Assembly (NCBI GenBank): GCA_030667205.1
Contig: DAOUWH010000006.1
Coordinates: forward strand, 1-14,396
Direction: 5' to 3'
Length of the DNA: 14,396 nucleotides
Source of the DNA: Nitrospirota bacterium
GTDB lineage: Bacteria > Nitrospirota > Thermodesulfovibrionia > Thermodesulfovibrionales > JdFR-86
Each line of letters begins with the position of its first letter. Position 1 is the first letter of the stretch. Both the position numbers and the translations under genes were made by a program. Positions 1-7,336 of this stretch are shown here, piece by piece. The notes beneath the pieces were generated by a model. That model had not been told where the DNA came from and did no database searches. It saw only the letters and a program-made list of their open reading frames with translations.

Positions 1-1
1 A

Positions 2-754
2 GAGGAGGACGCCGCCGATTACGTGGGCATCCTCACCATGATGGACCGTGCCATCAACATGCTTGTGGCGTTCGATTCGGACGAGCGGGAGCGGGAGTTC
101 TTCGCCCGCTACAGAGGACGCATCAGGGGGCACGGGGAGATAGGCTTTGCCCTGAGGATGGCCGCGCGGTACGCGCTTCACCCCTGGAAGGTCAAGGAGG
201 CGCTTTATCTGCTTGAGCGCAAGCGCACGCTGATGCCCTCGTTCAGCCCGGCGGAGCACATGGACGGGAAAAAAATAATAGACAGGTCGGTGGTCTTCTC
301 GCACGCGGTCTGGAAGTTCTGGGGCGGGCGGCAGATGGTCATCCCGGACCTGTCTGCGAGCGCTGGAAAATTCTCCGAGGCCGTCGAGCGGGGAAATGAG
401 GTGTGCAAGCGCTACTTCCCGCGCTACACGCTTTACTGTGTGGGCATCAAGCTCTCGGGGGACAAGCCACGTTACGAACTTTCGTGCATCCCTCCCGACG
501 CGAAGGGCATCGCCTACGGCTGCGAGTTCGAGCCGATGCTCGAGGACCGCTACTACAGCCGCGACTACCTGCAGTCCTTCAAGAACGAGATATACGATAT
601 CGGCGTTGACATGGGAACGAGTTACTATCGCTTCGGGGGGATGATGAAGGGTTACATAAGGCGCGTCTTCGGCGACGAGCTCGTGGACAAACACCTGGCC
701 ATGAAACGGGAGGCCGACCCCGGCATGGTACTGAACCCGGACGTGATATTCTGA
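2..754 (+). CDS. FAD-linked oxidase (GlcD-type), C-terminal part; 5' truncated by window
   Basis: The reading frame is open from base 2, so the gene starts upstream; the GTG at 23 is an internal Val and not a start. About 250 residues are visible. The C-terminus ends in a motif (ADPGMVLNPDVIF) matching the K-x-x-x-DP-x-x-x-LNP-G-x-x ending of FAD-linked oxidases of the GlcD / D-lactate dehydrogenase / alkyl-DHAP synthase superfamily. The preceding YRFGG-x-x-KGYIRRVFG stretch also fits that substrate-side cap domain. The FAD-binding PP-loop half lies outside the window. Its stop TGA overlaps the next gene's ATG by one base (TGATG), which suggests translational coupling to the Fe-S protein. That pairing resembles GlcD with GlcF. 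The substrate cannot be told from this fragment. Confidence 0.75.
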   Translation, partial: EEDAADYVGILTMMDRAINMLVAFDSDEREREFFARYRGRIRGHGEIGFALRMAARYALHPWKVKEALYLLERKRTLMPSFSPAEHMDGKKIIDRSVVFSHAVWKFWGGRQMVIPDLSASAGKFSEAVERGNEVCKRYFPRYTLYCVGIKLSGDKPRYELSCIPPDAKGIAYGCEFEPMLEDRYYSRDYLQSFKNEIYDIGVDMGTSYYRFGGMMKGYIRRVFGDELVDKHLAMKREADPGMVLNPDVIF

Positions 755-1695
755 TGCCGGGCGCTATGGACGGATACGAGCGGTGCAACGGATGCGGGGT
801 GTGCACGCTGTCGTGCCCCGTATGGCAGCAGAGCCATGACGTGGTGCTGACCTTTATGGGCCGTGCCCTTGCGCTTCAGCGGGGCGCGAAGCCCGAAGAC
901 CTCAGGGACTCCATAGGCGCGTGCCTTTTGTGCGGCTCATGCGAGCCGGTCTGCCCGATGGGCGTCTCCACGGTCGGGGTAACCTTAAGGCTCCGCGCGG
1001 CGCTCAATGGTGCAGCCCCGGAGGAATTGACGCAAAAGCACGCCGCCTCATCGGCAAAAAACGGTGCGATGCTTATTCCTGATGCGGCCCTCAGGGAAAG
1101 AAGTGGATTGCTCGAACGCGTGAAGACCCTCCTTGGTATTGCCGTGGCAGAGGACGACGGCGCCGACATCGCCGGGGCCTTCGAGGCGGGGCATGCGTCC
1201 AATGCACAGAGGGCCGGGGCGTTCTTAAAACCGCTTGCGGGCCTGCGCGAGGTTGTAACCTCCAACGGCATCTTTAAACGTTATATACGGGGCGTGCTCC
1301 CGGGGCTTGAGGTAACCGGGCTGGGCGAGGCCCTTGTAAGACTTCCGGCGGTGCGGGCCGCCCTCAGGCCGACGGACCTGTACGTTATAGAGGCCCGCGC
1401 GTATAACGCTGATTTCGACAGGTGCGCGCCGTTTTATACCGCTCTTGGCAGGCAGACCGGCTGCGCCATGAACCTCGACCTCCAGCGGATTGCCATCCCC
1501 ACGGGCGCCTGCCGCACAGCGGACATCGAATGCAAGTCGGCCCCGAAAATCCCGGAGCAGATACGCTGGATATTCGAGGGCCGCAACTTCCAGCGAATCG
1601 TAGTGGAGGCGGCAGAGGACATCGGGTACCTGAGGGAAAATGTCGGCGTGCCGGTCCTGCATGTGGCCGAGCTTGGCGGGGAGGCCTTGCAATGA
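754..1695 (+). CDS. 4Fe-4S dicluster (GlcF/HdrD-like) electron-transfer protein
   Basis: This 313-residue protein has two ferredoxin-type cluster motifs near the N-terminus: C11-x2-C14-x2-C17-x3-C21-P and C57-x2-C60-x2-C63-x3-C67-P. Each should bind one 4Fe-4S cluster. This layout is typical of the iron-sulfur subunit of glycolate oxidase (GlcF) and heterodisulfide-reductase-like proteins. Unlike those, the remaining 240 residues show no CCG (Cys-Cys-Gly) motifs, only scattered Cys in a region around residues 228-262. It is therefore shorter and divergent from the roughly 400-residue GlcF. The start ATG overlaps the stop of the FAD oxidase, and its own TGA overlaps the next gene's ATG (ATGA). 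All three proteins are thus probably made together. The likely role is to pass electrons between the FAD oxidase and the downstream flavoprotein or a quinone pool; this is inferred from the context. An in-frame ATG at 766 is a less likely start. Confidence 0.8.
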   Translation: MPGAMDGYERCNGCGVCTLSCPVWQQSHDVVLTFMGRALALQRGAKPEDLRDSIGACLLCGSCEPVCPMGVSTVGVTLRLRAALNGAAPEELTQKHAASSAKNGAMLIPDAALRERSGLLERVKTLLGIAVAEDDGADIAGAFEAGHASNAQRAGAFLKPLAGLREVVTSNGIFKRYIRGVLPGLEVTGLGEALVRLPAVRAALRPTDLYVIEARAYNADFDRCAPFYTALGRQTGCAMNLDLQRIAIPTGACRTADIECKSAPKIPEQIRWIFEGRNFQRIVVEAAEDIGYLRENVGVPVLHVAELGGEALQ

Positions 1696-2918
1696 CGGCG
1701 CAGGCGGGCATAAGGGAAGTGGATGTTCTTATATCCGGGGCCAGCCTCGCCTCTGCGGCGGCCGCAAAGCGCCTGGTGGACGCCGGATACGAGACCGTGG
1801 CGCTCGAACGCCACGCCCTGCCGCGCCACAAGACATGCAGCGGAATCCTTTCCCCCCGAGGGCATAAATTCCTGATAGAGAACTTCGGCCCCCTGCCGGG
1901 GGAAATACTCCATGAGCCTACCTCGTGCCAGGGCGTTACTTTTCATTTCAGGGGAATGGTTCAAATGCCGATGGACTTCGACCACGGCCCGACACCCCAC
2001 CTTAACCGCATGAACTCGGACTACTGGGCCGTGAAGCGCAGCAAGGTAGAAGTGCACGAACGCACGCGGCTCGTGGGCCTCGAGGACAAGGACACCCACG
2101 TGGACGTCCTTGCGAGGCGCGACGGGGAAGACGTCCGCTATCGGGCGCGCCTGGTCATAGGCGCCGACGGGCCGAACTCCCAGGTGGTGCGATGTCTCTA
2201 CCCGGGGTACAGGCAGAGCATCCCGTGGTTTACGGTCAGGCAGCACTTACATGAGATAATCGAATGTCCCCTGGACCCCAGATACTTTCACTTCTGGTTC
2301 CATCCCGAACTCGGCTATTATACGTGGAGCCACGAGCGTAACGGACGGCAGATAGTGGGCGTTGGACATGAGGCCGGAGACGACCTCGACCAGCGGCACC
2401 GGATGACGCTTGAGTATTTGGAGGAGCACTACGGCATAAAGCTGAAGCCCACGGATGAGCGTGAGGCAGTTATAAACAACTTCGGCCTCTCTCTGGTTAA
2501 CCGTTACGTCTTTGGCAAGGGCAACGTGATCGTCACGGGGCAGGCCTCCGGGTTTCTCAACATGATAGCCGAGGGCATGAGTTGCGCGCTTCATTCGGGT
2601 GCCGTCGCGGGGGAGGCGGCTGTGGAGGCGCTGGTCAGGAACGCCGACCTGCAATCGGTCTACCGCTCCATGATATCCTCCGAGGTACGCCGTTGCTCCG
2701 ACCAGTGGAACCCCCTTAAAATAATCTTCGCCCGCCCCCACGAGGCGGACTTCCGGGGCGCGCTGTCGGAGCTTCCGGGCAGGCAGAAACGGAAGGTAAT
2801 ATTGGAGATAATGAGGTTTCTCTATCCGTGGGGCAAGTACAACTGGGGCCGCCAGATACTCTGGCAGGGCCTGCTCAGGGCGCTCCGGGGCGGTTACTCT
2901 CCCTCTCGCTGGCTATGA
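1692..2918 (+). CDS. Geranylgeranyl-reductase-family FAD-dependent oxidoreductase with altered FAD motifs
   Basis: The start ATG at 1692 overlaps the previous stop by four bases and gives 408 residues, close to the family's usual size; the frame is open further upstream, but that part lies over the Fe-S gene. An N-terminal Rossmann beta-alpha-beta unit (DVLISGASLASAAAAKRL, residues 11-28) is followed by K-x-C49-x-G, typical of geranylgeranyl reductases. The middle flavoprotein motif IGADGPNS (156-163) is intact. The third motif, VTGQASGFLNMIAEGMSCAL (281-300), aligns with the usual GDAAGF-x-x-P-x-x-GEG. Two positions are unusual: the GxGxxG loop reads GASLAS, and the GD Asp that contacts the FAD ribityl chain is Gln. 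Known relatives saturate isoprenoid chains in archaeal lipids, chlorophyll or menaquinone, and may take electrons from ferredoxin. Its place behind an Fe-S protein fits a reductively driven enzyme, but the substrate is unknown. Confidence 0.8.
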   Translation: MTAQAGIREVDVLISGASLASAAAAKRLVDAGYETVALERHALPRHKTCSGILSPRGHKFLIENFGPLPGEILHEPTSCQGVTFHFRGMVQMPMDFDHGPTPHLNRMNSDYWAVKRSKVEVHERTRLVGLEDKDTHVDVLARRDGEDVRYRARLVIGADGPNSQVVRCLYPGYRQSIPWFTVRQHLHEIIECPLDPRYFHFWFHPELGYYTWSHERNGRQIVGVGHEAGDDLDQRHRMTLEYLEEHYGIKLKPTDEREAVINNFGLSLVNRYVFGKGNVIVTGQASGFLNMIAEGMSCALHSGAVAGEAAVEALVRNADLQSVYRSMISSEVRRCSDQWNPLKIIFARPHEADFRGALSELPGRQKRKVILEIMRFLYPWGKYNWGRQILWQGLLRALRGGYSPSRWL

Positions 2919-2951
2919 GGCGTTTTTCAGGCAGGGCGCCGAGTCCATTAT

Positions 2952-2978
2952 TTGATTATATATAGTGCTTCTGATAAA
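2952..2978 (+). promoter_or_regulatory. Weak candidate promoter for carB
   Basis: The 116-base gap between the reductase gene and carB is AT-rich in its middle. TTGATT (2952-2957) and GATAAA (2973-2978) resemble -35 and -10 boxes, but the 15-base spacing is short. I see no clear terminator for the upstream operon in this gap, so read-through into carB is also possible. Confidence 0.3.
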
Positions 2979-3018
2979 CTCTTGTGGCATCAAAGCCGTC
3001 TTAATACCAATGCTGCTC

Positions 3019-3028
3019 GGGGGGGGGG
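3019..3028 (+). promoter_or_regulatory. Poly-G tract serving as the carB ribosome-binding site
   Basis: Ten consecutive G residues end six bases before the carB ATG at 3035. They are the only purine-rich stretch in position to pair with the 3' end of 16S rRNA, so the Shine-Dalgarno element lies within a homopolymer. Changes in run length would alter spacing or strength. A sequencing or assembly error in run length is also possible. Confidence 0.55.
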
Positions 3029-3034
3029 ACGTTT

Positions 3035-6000
3035 ATGCCTGCACGCAAAGACATCAAGAAAGTACTGATCATCGGCTCGGGCCCCATAGTAATAGGGCAG
3101 GCCTGCGAATTCGACTATTCCGGCACCCAGGCCTGCAAGGCCCTGAGGGCGCTTGGCTACGAAATAGTGCTCGTGAACTCCAACCCGGCAACGATAATGA
3201 CAGACCCCGATATGGCTGATATAACTTATATCGAACCCCTGAACGCCGAGACCGTCGCAAGGATAATAGAGAAGGAGCGTCCGGACGCCGTATTGCCGAA
3301 CCTCGGGGGGCAGAGCGGCCTGAATATCACTTCAAAGCTCTCAAACGACGGGGTGCTGGAGAAATTCGGCGTCGAGGTCATCGGTGTTGGGGTGGACGCC
3401 ATAGAGCGCGGCGAAGACCGCATCGTCTTTAAAGAGACCATGGACAAGCTCGGCATAGAGATGCCCCGGAGCCAGCCCGCATACAGCGTTGAGGAGGCCG
3501 AAGGCATAGCCTCGGAGCTTGGTTATCCCGTTGTGGTGAGGCCGGCCTATACGATGGGCGGCACGGGCGGCGGCCTGGTCTACAACGTCGAGGAACTCCG
3601 GACCATCGCAAGCAGGGGGCTCGCCGCGAGCCTGGTGGGACAGATACTCATCGAGGAGAGCGTCCTGGGCTGGGAGGAGCTTGAGCTTGAGGTCGTCCGG
3701 GACGCCAAGGGACAGAAGATAACCGTCTGCTTCATCGAGAACGTCGACGCCATGGGCGTGCACACCGGGGATTCGTTCTGCACGGCCCCAATGCTGACGA
3801 TAGACACGGAGCTTCAGCAGAGGCTGCAGAAATATTCATACGACATAGTGGACGCCATCCAGGTAATCGGCGGCACGAACATCCAGTTTGCCCACAACCC
3901 CGAGACCGGCAAGGTGGTGGTCATCGAGATAAACCCGCGCACATCGCGCTCCTCGGCCCTGGCCTCCAAGGCCACGGGGTTTCCCATCGCACTGATATCT
4001 TCGAAGCTGGCAGCGGGTTTAACCATGGATGAGATACCTTACTGGCGCGACGGCACACTGGAGAAATACACCCCCTCGGGCGATTACGTTGTCGTGAAAT
4101 TCGCCCGCTGGGCCTTTGAGAAATTCAAGGACGCCGAAGACAGGCTCGGCACCCAGATGCGAGCGGTGGGCGAGGTCATGAGCATAGGGAAGAACTACAA
4201 GGAGGCCTTCCAGAAGGCCATCCGCTCGCTGGAGAACGGGCGTTACGGGCTGGGTTTCGCAAAGGACTTCAACCTCAAAAGCGCCGAAGACCTGCTCAGG
4301 ATGCTGGGTGAGCCTTCGAGCGAGCGCCAGTTCATAATGTACGAAGCCCTTCGGAAGGGCGTGGACGTGCAGAAGCTCTATGAGCTTACGTACATTAAGC
4401 CCTGGTTCATCGAGCAGATGAAGGAACTCGTGGAGCTGGAAGAGGAGGTGCTGAAGCACAAGGGCGCCATGCCGCCCGACGAACTCCTTTTACAGGCAAA
4501 GAAGGACGGGTTCGCCGACAGGTACCTCTCCTATATACTCGGCCTGCCCGAGAAGGACATACGCAACAGGCGCATTGAACTCGGCCTGGCCCAGGCATGG
4601 TTATCAGTGCCGGTAAGCGGCGTGGAGGACGCCGCTTATTACTATTCGACGTATAACGCCCCCGACAGCGTGGCCCGCAGCGACAGGCCAAAAGTAATGA
4701 TCCTGGGCGGGGGCCCGAACCGCATCGGGCAGGGCATCGAGTTTGATTACTGCTGCGTGCACGCGGCCTTTTCGCTTAAGGACGAGGGTTACGAGACCAT
4801 AATAGTCAACTGCAACCCCGAGACCGTCTCCACGGACTATGACACCTCAGACAAGCTCTATTTCGAGCCCCTTACGATCGAGGACGTCCTGAGCATCTAC
4901 AACCAGGAGCGGCCCGAGGGCGTCATTATCCAGTTCGGCGGCCAGACGCCCCTGAATATCGCTCGGGAACTCGAGGCCGAAGGCGTAAAGGTACTGGGCA
5001 CATCGCCGGCTACGATAGATTTAGCGGAGGACCGCGACCGCTTCCGCAAGATAATGGAAAAACTCGCCATCCCAATGCCCAGGTCGGGCATGGCAAGCAC
5101 GGTGGATGAGGCCATTGCGATAGCTTCGGAGATAGGGTATCCGCTTATGGTAAGGCCGTCCTACGTGCTCGGAGGACGCGGGATGGAGGTCGTCTACGAC
5201 GAGGAGATGCTCAGGGAATATGTTGCCGCTGCCGTGGACGTGACTCCGGAGCGGCCCATACTCATCGACAAGTTCCTGGAAAACGCCATCGAGGCCGAGG
5301 CCGACGCCATATCCGACGGCAAGGACGCGTACGTTCCGGCCGTAATGGAGCACATCGAGCTGGCCGGCGTGCACTCGGGCGATTCCGCATGCGTAATACC
5401 CCCCATAAGCATAAGCGCAAGGCACCTCGATACGATAAACGAGTATACGAAGAAGATCGCGATAGAACTCGGCGTGGTAGGGCTTATCAATATCCAGTAC
5501 GCGATCGCCGAGGACGTGATATACGTTTTGGAGGCAAACCCGCGCGCTTCGCGCACAGTGCCCCTCGTATCGAAGGTCTGCAATATAAAGATGGTACCCA
5601 TAGCCACAAGGCTCATGCTCGGCGGGAACCTTTCGGAGTTCAAGCTCCCCCGTCAGAGCATCCCCCATTACGGCGTGAAGGAAGCGGTGTTCCCCTTCAA
5701 TATGTATCCCGAGGTTGACCCCTTGCTCGGACCGGAGATGAGGTCCACCGGCGAGGTCCTGGGGCTGGACGAGTCCTTCGGGCTCGCCTTCTACAAGGCT
5801 CAAAATGGAGCGGGACAGGAGTTGCCTCTGAAGGGCGCGGTGCTTATAACCATTGCCGACCGCGACAAGCAGTCCGCCATAGAAGTGGCGCGCCGCTTTA
5901 CTGACATGGGCTTTACCGTCAAGTGCACAAAGGGCACGCGCGAATTCCTGGCGAAACAGGGCATAGAGTCCGAACTGGCCAATAAAATGACCGAGACCAG

Positions 6001-6235
6001 GCCCGATATCGTTGATGAGATAAAAAGCGGTAAGATACATCTCATTGTCAACACGGCGATCGGAAAGTCCGGGAAGATAGACGACTCCTACATACGCAAG
6101 TCCGCCATAAAGTACAAGATCCCGTATATTACGACCCTCTCGGCCGCGATTGCCGCCGCAAAGGGCATAGAGGACTGCCTCACGAAACCGCGTGAACTAA
6201 AGTCCCTCCAGGAGTACCACAAGGGCATCGGTTAG
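3035..6235 (+). CDS. carB: Carbamoyl phosphate synthetase, large subunit
   Basis: The protein has 1066 residues (E. coli CarB has 1073). It makes carbamoyl phosphate from bicarbonate, ammonia supplied by CarA-bound glutamine, and two ATP, for pyrimidine and arginine synthesis in the cytoplasm. The two homologous halves are clear: KVLIIGSGPIVIGQACEFDY near the N-terminus and VMILGGGPNRIGQGIEFDYC at about residue 550. Each is followed by a PCP-synthetase fold and an ATP-grasp domain (RPAYTMGGTGGG in the first half, RPSYVLGGRGMEVVY in the second). Metal-binding EINPRTSRSSAL and EANPRASRTVPL motifs are present, and the C-terminal MGS-like allosteric domain covers about the last 140 residues. No truncation is seen. 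The start is supported by the G-rich tract upstream. carA is not adjacent, at least within this window, which departs from the common carAB layout. Confidence 0.98.
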   Translation: MPARKDIKKVLIIGSGPIVIGQACEFDYSGTQACKALRALGYEIVLVNSNPATIMTDPDMADITYIEPLNAETVARIIEKERPDAVLPNLGGQSGLNITSKLSNDGVLEKFGVEVIGVGVDAIERGEDRIVFKETMDKLGIEMPRSQPAYSVEEAEGIASELGYPVVVRPAYTMGGTGGGLVYNVEELRTIASRGLAASLVGQILIEESVLGWEELELEVVRDAKGQKITVCFIENVDAMGVHTGDSFCTAPMLTIDTELQQRLQKYSYDIVDAIQVIGGTNIQFAHNPETGKVVVIEINPRTSRSSALASKATGFPIALISSKLAAGLTMDEIPYWRDGTLEKYTPSGDYVVVKFARWAFEKFKDAEDRLGTQMRAVGEVMSIGKNYKEAFQKAIRSLENGRYGLGFAKDFNLKSAEDLLRMLGEPSSERQFIMYEALRKGVDVQKLYELTYIKPWFIEQMKELVELEEEVLKHKGAMPPDELLLQAKKDGFADRYLSYILGLPEKDIRNRRIELGLAQAWLSVPVSGVEDAAYYYSTYNAPDSVARSDRPKVMILGGGPNRIGQGIEFDYCCVHAAFSLKDEGYETIIVNCNPETVSTDYDTSDKLYFEPLTIEDVLSIYNQERPEGVIIQFGGQTPLNIARELEAEGVKVLGTSPATIDLAEDRDRFRKIMEKLAIPMPRSGMASTVDEAIAIASEIGYPLMVRPSYVLGGRGMEVVYDEEMLREYVAAAVDVTPERPILIDKFLENAIEAEADAISDGKDAYVPAVMEHIELAGVHSGDSACVIPPISISARHLDTINEYTKKIAIELGVVGLINIQYAIAEDVIYVLEANPRASRTVPLVSKVCNIKMVPIATRLMLGGNLSEFKLPRQSIPHYGVKEAVFPFNMYPEVDPLLGPEMRSTGEVLGLDESFGLAFYKAQNGAGQELPLKGAVLITIADRDKQSAIEVARRFTDMGFTVKCTKGTREFLAKQGIESELANKMTETRPDIVDEIKSGKIHLIVNTAIGKSGKIDDSYIRKSAIKYKIPYITTLSAAIAAAKGIEDCLTKPRELKSLQEYHKGIG

Positions 6236-6343
6236 TCGGGCCCGTGTTGACCATTAAGCGGTGGAAGCAACGAATCATTCCACGTCCCATCCTCATCTCG
6301 AAGGAGTGTCCGTGATTTCCCAATCTATTGACTTCCGGCCTGG
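6236..6343. other. Short intergenic region after carB with a small inverted repeat
   Basis: No gene is visible between carB and the promoter at 6344. A perfect 6-bp inverted repeat (GTGGAA 6261-6266, TTCCAC 6278-6283, 11-base loop) lies about 25 bases after the stop codon. It lacks a T run, so it is not a convincing intrinsic terminator. It could be an operator or a weak RNA hairpin. Confidence 0.35.
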
Positions 6344-6372
6344 TTGACAAGTAACAATTTTTGTAAGATAAT
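6344..6372 (+). promoter_or_regulatory. Strong sigma-70-type promoter for the NHL-cytochrome operon
   Basis: TTGACA (6344-6349, perfect -35 consensus) is separated by exactly 17 bases from GATAAT (6367-6372, five of six matches to TATAAT). The spacer is AT-rich. The predicted transcription start, about seven bases downstream, lies near 6379, only about 10 bases before the ATG at 6389. The leader would be very short, and its 5' end would fall at or inside the AGGAAG ribosome-binding site (6379-6384). Confidence 0.75.
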
Positions 6373-6388
6373 GTAAACAGGAAGAGCA

Positions 6389-7336
6389 ATGAAAACGCGT
6401 AATGCACTGTTATTGCTCATTTGTGCCGCCTTCGTAACCTATGGCATTTTCCTGCTTCTTGGGCAAGGCGCTGTGACGGAGGCCGTAAAGGGCTCAGATG
6501 GTCCGGGCGCCGCTAAGTCCAAGAAAAGGCCCCCTTTGACCCACCCTGTGCGAATCTCCCAGGATCTGGACGGAAACCTGTTCGTTTCTGACTATAGCCA
6601 GCGGTTCATTTATACACTGGACGGCTCGGACTTCAGGATAAAAAAAGCGTTCGAGGTGTCCGGCAGGCCGCTTGGGGTCGCCTGGGGGAAGGGGCGCCTG
6701 TTCGTCGGTAACGAGACCACGCGGAGCGTCGAGGTCTTTAACACCTCAGGCAAGATGCAGTACAACCTCGACGGGGAGGTTTTAAAACCCACGGATATCG
6801 CCTTTGATGGCGAAAGAGGTCTTGTTTTCGTGGTGGACGGATACGGGAAGTCCGTAAAGGTCTTTGACGCCAAGGGCCCGTTCCTTTATGTCATCCCGAA
6901 GGAGGGAGTCCCGCAGGAGGGCCTCGTAAACCCCACGGGCATTGCCCTTGACCCGGGCCGCGGCGAGGTGGTCGTAAGCGACTTCGGAGACACGATTGCC
7001 CGCATTCCGGCGGCCATAAAGGTCTATGACTACGATGGCATCTTCCGCTTTAAGATCTCGGGCGCGGTACAGGGGGATTTCCTGTTCTCCCGGCCCCAGG
7101 GCCTTGCGGTTGGCCCTGCGGGCAACGTCTTCATGGTCGACTCGATGCTTGGAAAGGTGCTCGTCTTCGACAGGACATCGGGGCTCGGCCTAAAAGTGCT
7201 GGGCAGCTTCGGCACAGAGCCCGGCCAGCTCAAACTGCCCCTTGACGTCGTTGTCGCACCCGCCACAGGAGATGTGTTCGTGACGAACAGCCGAAACGAC
7301 AGGGTCGAGGCGTTCAGAGGCGGAGGGCTGCCGTGA
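6389..7336 (+). CDS. Membrane-anchored NHL-repeat (six-bladed beta-propeller) periplasmic protein
   Basis: This 315-residue protein has an N-terminal hydrophobic segment (about residues 6-24). It follows a basic MKTR start and acts as a signal anchor or uncleaved signal peptide. After a short Ser/Gly/Lys-rich linker, about six NHL-like repeats run from residue 55 to the end. Each has the pattern P-x-G/D-I/V-A...G-x-V/L-F-V-x-D...V-x-V-F/Y-D. Six repeats fit a closed six-bladed propeller. NHL propellers bind proteins or ligands and are usually non-catalytic. Its stop overlaps the GTG start of a five-heme cytochrome (GTGA), so the two are co-translated and probably act together outside the inner membrane. 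The propeller may be a scaffold or docking partner for the cytochrome; that is inference. AGGAAG upstream and a strong promoter support the start. Confidence 0.85.
   Translation: MKTRNALLLLICAAFVTYGIFLLLGQGAVTEAVKGSDGPGAAKSKKRPPLTHPVRISQDLDGNLFVSDYSQRFIYTLDGSDFRIKKAFEVSGRPLGVAWGKGRLFVGNETTRSVEVFNTSGKMQYNLDGEVLKPTDIAFDGERGLVFVVDGYGKSVKVFDAKGPFLYVIPKEGVPQEGLVNPTGIALDPGRGEVVVSDFGDTIARIPAAIKVYDYDGIFRFKISGAVQGDFLFSRPQGLAVGPAGNVFMVDSMLGKVLVFDRTSGLGLKVLGSFGTEPGQLKLPLDVVVAPATGDVFVTNSRNDRVEAFRGGGLP

Noticed and set aside
1422..1691. Extended N-terminus of the reductase gene
   Set aside because: The upstream 90 codons overlap the Fe-S gene in another frame and are rich in Arg/Pro/Gly without family similarity. 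The ATG at 1692 with an ATGA overlap gives the normal Rossmann start.
2247..2741. Minus-strand ORFs across the reductase, carB and other genes
   Set aside because: They are shadows of GC-rich coding sequence, without ribosome sites or family motifs, and lie antisense to confidently recognised genes.
2965..3219. 84-codon plus-strand ORF before carB
   Set aside because: It overlaps the carB N-terminus in another frame. The carB sequence there is strongly conserved, and the ORF has no recognisable motif.
6261..6283. Hairpin after carB as an intrinsic terminator
   Set aside because: The stem is only six pairs with an 11-base loop, and no T run follows.
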